Shown piece by piece: positions 7,306 through 10,748 of a DNA stretch of 10,748 bases (position 1 is the stretch's first letter; every line of letters begins with the position of its first letter). Both the position numbers and the translations under genes were made by a program. Origin of the DNA: DATGHS01 sp035307785 (GTDB taxonomy: Bacteria; Planctomycetota; Planctomycetia; Gemmatales; Gemmataceae); assembly GCA_035307785.1 (NCBI GenBank), contig DATGHS010000242.1, positions 1 to 10,748 on the forward strand, written 5' to 3'. The notes beneath the pieces are model-generated. The model had not been told where the DNA came from, did not search any database, and saw nothing but the letters and a program-made list of their open reading frames with translations.

Positions 7306-7335
7306 GCGATAACATATGCGGCTTTGGCGTGTCAA
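7306..7335 (-). promoter_or_regulatory. Sigma-70-type promoter candidate for the HEAT gene
   Basis: On the minus strand a perfect TTGACA (7335-7330) is followed after 18 bases by TATCGC (7311-7306), which keeps only the first TAT of the -10 consensus. Initiation would fall near 7299, about 30 bases before the ATG at 7267. Confidence 0.4.
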
Positions 7336-7406
7336 TGGGGAACGGGAATTCAAGATGACATTCGAGAATCTGGTGAATTACGAGAAATGCAGCCGGCTTG
7401 TGCGGG

Positions 7407-7463
7407 TAGCGGAATTCGCCAGAATTCCGCGTTGCGAAGGCGGAATCCAGGCGAATTTCGCTA
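7407..7463. repeat. Inverted repeat with GGAATTCGCC core
   Basis: The arms at 7407-7430 and 7440-7463 match at 21 of 24 positions around a 9-base loop. The left arm also contains GCGGAATTC and GAATTCCGC, a perfect 9-bp inverted pair with a four-base turn (7409-7430), so it can form a smaller hairpin alone. The element lies eight bases beyond the stop codon of the minus-strand FHA-STAS gene and could form a stem at that mRNA's 3' end. It shares no sequence with the other inverted repeats in the window. Confidence 0.85.
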
Positions 7464-7471
7464 TCAATCAG

Positions 7472-8302
7472 CTACCACGCGCCGGTCAGCGCTGAATTCT
7501 TATCGGTAAAGGTCGGCACGCTTTCGGTGATGTGAAGGGTTTGTAGTGCATTGCGAAGCTCGGGCCGGAGCCGGCAAATGGCCAGGCTGCTGTTTTGCCG
7601 GCGCAGCCAGTTCACCAATTCGGCAAACATTTGTGCAGCGGTGCTGGACATGCGCCGGACGTTTTTGAAATCGAGCAAGACACGCAAATTAGGATGATTC
7701 AAATTGTCGTGCAGTTCCTTGTTGATGAGTGCCAGCTCGGCCTCTTCCACGAGATAGATGTCGTTGATCCGGACAATCGTGACGTTGCCCTCGCGCGCAA
7801 TGCGCAAGCGGCCGCGCACCACCCCACGCTGGGCATTCAGCTTGTCGAGAATGGCGGCGGCGGCCTGGGCGGCATCGAGCGCGCGGCTGCGCGAGTTCGC
7901 CTGCATTTCCAGCTCATCAATTACGTGCCTCTTGTTATCGCCCGAATCTTCATCCAGGCATCGCAGCGCCCACTCCTCCAGGTCGCGCTGCGACAGTGGT
8001 TTCTCGCGGAATTGGATCAAGAATTCCAAGGGCCCCACCCGAATGTGGTCCCCGGCGTGCAAGGGCCATTCGGAATGCTCGGGCAAGGGTTCGTCATTGA
8101 CGTAGGTGAATTCGCCGCTGCCCAGATCGCGAATGAAGACTTTGCGTTCGCGCGTGACAAAAGCGCAATGCTGCGCCCCAATGCCCTCCGCCTGCGAGCG
8201 CAGCTGGCACATCTTTTCGGAACCGACGAGGAACAGGTCGATTTCGATAGGAATCGGCAAGCCCTGATGCTTGCCCTTGGCCACGATGAGGTAGAATTTC
8301 AT
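7472..8302 (-). CDS. FHA domain-STAS domain signalling protein
   Basis: This is a cytoplasmic adaptor that probably joins Ser/Thr phosphorylation to an anti-anti-sigma-like output. The start is ATG 8302, with GGAAGG nine bases upstream; an in-frame ATG at 8326 would add eight residues. The 276-residue product has an FHA-like beta sandwich at about 3-98 (VFIRDLGSGEFTYVNDEPL, then LHAGDHIRVGPLEFLIQF), an Ala/Arg-rich helical linker (about 105-160) and a STAS domain (about 163-270). The STAS domain contains LLDFKNVRRMSSTAA, where S219 or S220 sits at the position phosphorylated in SpoIIAA-type anti-anti-sigma factors. The FHA domain is degenerate: the usual Gly-Arg is GS (27-28) and the SxxH serine is G42 (GAQH), whereas N69 is kept. 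It may therefore no longer read phosphothreonine. It is transcribed divergently from a Ser/Thr kinase gene, a likely functional partner. Confidence 0.85.
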   Translation of the reverse strand: MKFYLIVAKGKHQGLPIPIEIDLFLVGSEKMCQLRSQAEGIGAQHCAFVTRERKVFIRDLGSGEFTYVNDEPLPEHSEWPLHAGDHIRVGPLEFLIQFREKPLSQRDLEEWALRCLDEDSGDNKRHVIDELEMQANSRSRALDAAQAAAAILDKLNAQRGVVRGRLRIAREGNVTIVRINDIYLVEEAELALINKELHDNLNHPNLRVLLDFKNVRRMSSTAAQMFAELVNWLRRQNSSLAICRLRPELRNALQTLHITESVPTFTDKNSALTGAW

Positions 8303-8595
8303 GGGCGGGCACCTTCCATCATACAACCAGCAGATGAAGGCGGGTGAGCAGTCGGGTTAAGTCTACCTCATCGTCCGGCGCAACGCAACGGGGAGTGCAC
8401 TCCAGCGGTGATTTTGGCGGAAATTCTGGCACTGCCGTCGGCTCCTGATTTTCCTGCCCAGCAAGAATGCACGCCCCCGCGCACTTTCCTTGACCCTATC
8501 CGCAAGATGGTTAAGCTAAGGTGAGAAAAGCTCGGCGATCGGCGTGCCGCGCGGCGCCACATTCACTTGGGTCTGAATTCGGTGGTCGAATAGCG
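8303..8595. other. Divergent intergenic region between FHA-STAS and kinase genes
   Basis: This 293-base spacer must hold the promoters of both genes. The clearest symmetric element is a perfect 12-bp palindrome at 8392-8403. A TTGACC at 8490-8495 is followed after 16 bases by TAAGCT (8512-8517), a weak promoter candidate for the kinase. I see no small gene, RNA gene or large repeat here. Confidence 0.5.
8392..8403. promoter_or_regulatory. 12-bp perfect palindrome, candidate operator
   Basis: GGAGTGCACTCC is a perfect dyad located 90 bases from the FHA-STAS start and about 190 bases from the kinase start. Its position between divergent genes suits a shared regulator site, but a palindrome of this length can occur by chance in GC-rich DNA. 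Confidence 0.25.
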
Positions 8596-10032
8596 ATGTT
8601 AGACGATGCTGCCAACCTGGGGCAACGAATCGTACGGCTCGGGCTGGTCACGGATGAAATCATGCGGGAAGCGCTGTTTGAATTGGGCCCCGCTGCCCCC
8701 GCGCCGATGTTGTTGGCCGAGTTGGAGCGCAAGCAGCACCTCACCGACTGGCAAGCCGCCAAACTGCAAAAGGGCGATTTCGATGGGCTGATGCTGGGCG
8801 GTTACCGCGTCTTGTACAAAATCGCCTCCGGCAGCTTTGGCCGCGTGTTCCGCGCCGACGATCCGCGCACCGGCGCGGCGGTCGCCATCAAAGTGCTGCG
8901 CCGCCGCTGGTGTGAAGACCCGCACAAAGTCGATCTCTTTGAGCGCGAAGGCAAAGTGGGCCTTACGCTTCGCCATCCGAACATCGTGCAGATTCTGGCC
9001 GTGCAGTGCGACCGCAGAAACGGCCAGCACTTCATCGTCATGGAGTTTGTGGAAGGCGGCAACCTGCGTGATATTCTGGCCATCCGCAAGATCGAGTTGG
9101 TCGAGGCCATCCGCATTCTGGAAGAGTCGGCTTCGGCCTTGGCGTATGCCTACTCCCGCGGGCTCACCCATCGCGACCTGAAGCCGAGCAACATCTTGCT
9201 GTCCAGCCAGCGTGTTTCCAAGCTGGTGGATTTCGGGCTGGCCGAGATTGCCGCCGGCATGAGCCTGGCCGATGACGAAGACACCGCGGTGGACCGCACG
9301 GTCGATTACGCCGGCCTGGAGAAAGCAACCAACGTGGCTTCCGGCGACGTGCGCAGCGACATTTTCTTCATGGGCACCATCCTCTACGAAATGCTTTCGG
9401 GAAAACCCGCTCTGCCTCCCACGCGCGATCGCCGCGCCCGCATGCAGAAGCAGCGCTTCGAGAAACTCCCCGTCCTGTCGCGCGAAGAAGTCAATGCGCC
9501 GAATTCTGTTTTTCAGTTGCTCGACCACATGATGGTGCTCGACCCGCAGCTGCGCTACCAAACGCCCTCGCAAATGCTCGATGCCGTGCGCCAGGTGCAA
9601 CAAGAAGTTAGCGGCGGCCCGGCGGCAATCGAAAACGTTCTGGCCGAGGGCTCGAAGACCGTCTTCGTGGTGGAAAAGAAGCCCAAGTTCCAGGACGTGA
9701 TTCGCGACAAGCTCAAGGCAATGGGCTTCAAGGTGATGATGTCGATCGACGCCAGCCGCGCGCTTCTGCGCTACCAGCAGCAGCCATTTCACGCGATCGT
9801 GATTGATGCGGCCACATCGGGCGAGGAAGCGCTCGAAACCTACCGCGGAATTCAGCGTGAAGCCGACAAACAGCAGGCTCCGCTCGCGGTCGTGCTAATC
9901 CTCGACGAGGAGCAAGCGCACTGGCGCAACCGCATTTCGGAAACGGAGCGCCTGGCGATTCTGACGTTCCCGGTGAAGAAGGGCCTGCTGGAATCGACGC
10001 TGGCCCGGCTGTTGAAAATCGATGCCCCGTGA
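8596..10032 (+). CDS. Ser/Thr protein kinase with C-terminal degenerate receiver
   Basis: This is a Hanks-type kinase predicted to phosphorylate Ser/Thr on partner proteins in the cytoplasm; no membrane span is visible. An N-terminal helical region (about 5-65, ending HLTDWQAAKLQKGDFDGLMLGGY) resembles that of many planctomycete kinases. The kinase domain spans about 70-340: glycine loop ASGSFGRV (77-84), K99, helix-C E118, catalytic HRDLKPSN (192-199, D194) and DFG (212-214). The usual APE motif is replaced by DYAGLEKA (237-244), while the helix-F Asp is kept (D255 in RSDIFFMG). A receiver-like domain fills about 354-478: D404 sits at the phospho-acceptor position, but the acidic pair is EK (360-361), no Thr/Ser follows strand 4 and FPVKK replaces the K-P motif. 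It is probably a pseudo-receiver. ATG 8596 is chosen over an upstream GTG at 8521 because homology begins there. The adjacent FHA-STAS protein is a plausible substrate. Confidence 0.9.
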   Translation: MLDDAANLGQRIVRLGLVTDEIMREALFELGPAAPAPMLLAELERKQHLTDWQAAKLQKGDFDGLMLGGYRVLYKIASGSFGRVFRADDPRTGAAVAIKVLRRRWCEDPHKVDLFEREGKVGLTLRHPNIVQILAVQCDRRNGQHFIVMEFVEGGNLRDILAIRKIELVEAIRILEESASALAYAYSRGLTHRDLKPSNILLSSQRVSKLVDFGLAEIAAGMSLADDEDTAVDRTVDYAGLEKATNVASGDVRSDIFFMGTILYEMLSGKPALPPTRDRRARMQKQRFEKLPVLSREEVNAPNSVFQLLDHMMVLDPQLRYQTPSQMLDAVRQVQQEVSGGPAAIENVLAEGSKTVFVVEKKPKFQDVIRDKLKAMGFKVMMSIDASRALLRYQQQPFHAIVIDAATSGEEALETYRGIQREADKQQAPLAVVLILDEEQAHWRNRISETERLAILTFPVKKGLLESTLARLLKIDAP

Positions 10033-10034
10033 CT

Positions 10035-10055
10035 CAGACGTCAGAGATCAGAAGT
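10035..10055. repeat. Three-unit heptad repeat after the kinase stop
   Basis: CAGACGT, CAGAGAT and CAGAAGT lie in tandem two bases after the kinase stop codon. The 7-base period and the CAG start match the arrays around the four-helix-bundle gene, although the units differ in sequence. It runs directly into the next inverted repeat. Confidence 0.55.
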
Positions 10056-10126
10056 AGGGTGGGTGGAGCGGAGCGCAACCCACCTGCGCGGCAACGGTGG
10101 GTTGTGCTGCGCTCCACCCACCCTAC
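10054..10126. repeat. GTAGGGTGGGT-type inverted repeat between convergent genes
   Basis: The arms at 10054-10084 and 10096-10126 pair at 29 of 31 positions around an 11-base loop. The sequence GTAGGGTGGGTGGAGC belongs to a widely dispersed bacterial repeat type that I recognise from many genomes. It sits between the 3' ends of the kinase (stop 10030-10032) and the glycosylase (minus-strand stop 10130-10132). On the plus strand the stem is followed by TTTCTACTTT, so it could act as a weak terminator for the kinase transcript. Confidence 0.88.
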
Positions 10127-10129
10127 TTT

Positions 10130-10748
10130 CTACTTTCCAGTAGCTGGAATCTGCCGGCCCATCTTTTGCATTAGCATTTTCATATCGTCCCACACCAGCT
10201 TCTTGTTCTCCGGACTGCGGTGCGGCAGCAGAGATGCCGGATGATAGGTGCAAATGACCGGCGTGCCGTTGTAATCGAAGAACCGGCCGCGCATCTTGCC
10301 GATGGGCGTGCGCGTCTTCAGCAGATACTGCGCTGCCGTTGCCCCCAGGCAGCAGATGAACTTGGGCCGGATCAGTTCCAGCTGGCGATCAAGAAATCCG
10401 CGACAATTCGCCGCTTCGTTCGGTTTGGGGGTACGATTCCCCGGCGGCCGGCACTTCAAGATATTGCAGATGTAAACCTCTTCGCGCTTCATGCCGCAGG
10501 CGAGGATGATCTTCGTGAGTAGTTGGCCGGCTGCGCCGACGAACGGCTCGCCCTGCCGGTCTTCATCAGCCCCCGGCGCTTCGCCGATGAAGCAGAGTTC
10601 CGCGTCCATCGGCCCCACGCCGAACACCGTTTGCGTGCGCGTGGAGCAAAGCTCCTCGCAGGCCATGCATTCGCGCACTTCGTCTATCAATACGGCCAGC
10701 GATTGGCGGCGGGTATCAGGGTCGCTCTGCGGATTGGCTTCGGCCGCT
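10130..10748 (-). CDS. Family 4 uracil-DNA glycosylase (5' end beyond window)
   Basis: This is a base-excision repair enzyme that removes uracil from DNA, with a [4Fe-4S] cluster. The minus-strand frame stays open to the right edge (205 codons visible), with residues such as RRQSLAVLIDEVREC upstream of a TTG at 10690, so the true start lies outside and the TTG is not the start. Visible signatures are CMAC (the first two cluster cysteines), TRTQTVFGVG, motif A GEAPGADEDRQGEPFVG, the ICNILKCRPPGNRTP stretch with a cluster Cys, the NCRGFL Cys and HPASLL near the C-terminus. The active-site motif and candidate cluster cysteines are intact. It converges on the kinase gene, and its stop codon is three bases from the inverted repeat. 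I am sure of the family but give no gene name because family 4 naming varies. Confidence 0.93.
   Translation of the reverse strand, partial: AAEANPQSDPDTRRQSLAVLIDEVRECMACEELCSTRTQTVFGVGPMDAELCFIGEAPGADEDRQGEPFVGAAGQLLTKIILACGMKREEVYICNILKCRPPGNRTPKPNEAANCRGFLDRQLELIRPKFICCLGATAAQYLLKTRTPIGKMRGRFFDYNGTPVICTYHPASLLPHRSPENKKLVWDDMKMLMQKMGRQIPATGK

Noticed and set aside
7595..8347. Plus-strand open frame inside the FHA-STAS gene
   Set aside because: Shadow of the minus-strand gene, which has coherent FHA and STAS features; this frame also runs past the true start region.
8427..8441. TGGCAC resembling a sigma-54 -24 element in the kinase upstream region
   Set aside because: The -12 part reads TCGG where TTGC is expected, so the invariant GC is missing; no link to the NtrC-type regulator can be claimed.
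8599..9792. Long minus-strand open frame inside the Ser/Thr kinase gene
   Set aside because: Same shadow effect; the kinase motifs on the plus strand are intact and the antisense product is His/Ala/Gln-rich with no domain.

Overview
The window looks like a chromosomal segment from a Planctomycetota bacterium. I infer this from protein style, not from a marker gene: a Ser/Thr kinase with a short N-terminal helical region of the type common in planctomycete kinases, an FHA-STAS protein, a HEAT-repeat protein, a histidine kinase with an MDSPFRYYY-type membrane segment, and a one-TM protein whose C-terminus resembles a planctomycete pseudopilin-like tail. Base composition is high GC (about 63-65% in two lines counted by hand), with one AT-richer island inside a gene. 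No rRNA, tRNA, CRISPR array or transposase gene was seen.

Layout, left to right. (1) 18-2853, plus strand: a membrane histidine kinase followed by an NtrC-type sigma-54-dependent response regulator, a typical two-component operon, split by a C/G-rich double-hairpin repeat. (2) 3060-4661, plus: a one-TM protein of unknown function with a mosaic base composition. (3) 4791-5936, plus: an HtrA/Deg-type periplasmic serine protease with one PDZ domain, preceded by a 33-bp-stem hairpin and an extended -10 promoter candidate. (4) 6023-6403, plus: a small four-helix-bundle (23S-rRNA-IVS/S23 family) gene enclosed by inverted arrays of a 7-bp repeat. (5) 6431-7267, minus: a HEAT-repeat probable lipoprotein. 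(6) 7472-8302, minus, and 8596-10032, plus: a divergent pair of an FHA-STAS protein and a Ser/Thr kinase fused to a degenerate receiver. (7) 10130-10748, minus: a family 4 uracil-DNA glycosylase, running off the right edge.

How the genes may work together: the first two genes form a phosphorelay that would drive sigma-54 promoters lying elsewhere. The divergent kinase and FHA-STAS pair is a plausible second signalling module (Ser/Thr kinase, FHA reader, anti-anti-sigma-like output). HtrA, the HEAT lipoprotein and the one-TM protein are envelope proteins with no clear link to one another.

The most unusual property is non-coding. Every one of the nine stop codons lies inside, or within 8 bases of, a palindromic or heptad repeat. 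At least six sequence-unrelated repeat types are involved, and none abuts a start codon. The four-helix-bundle gene bounded by inverted heptad arrays looks like a small mobile cassette with an organisation similar to rRNA intervening sequences.
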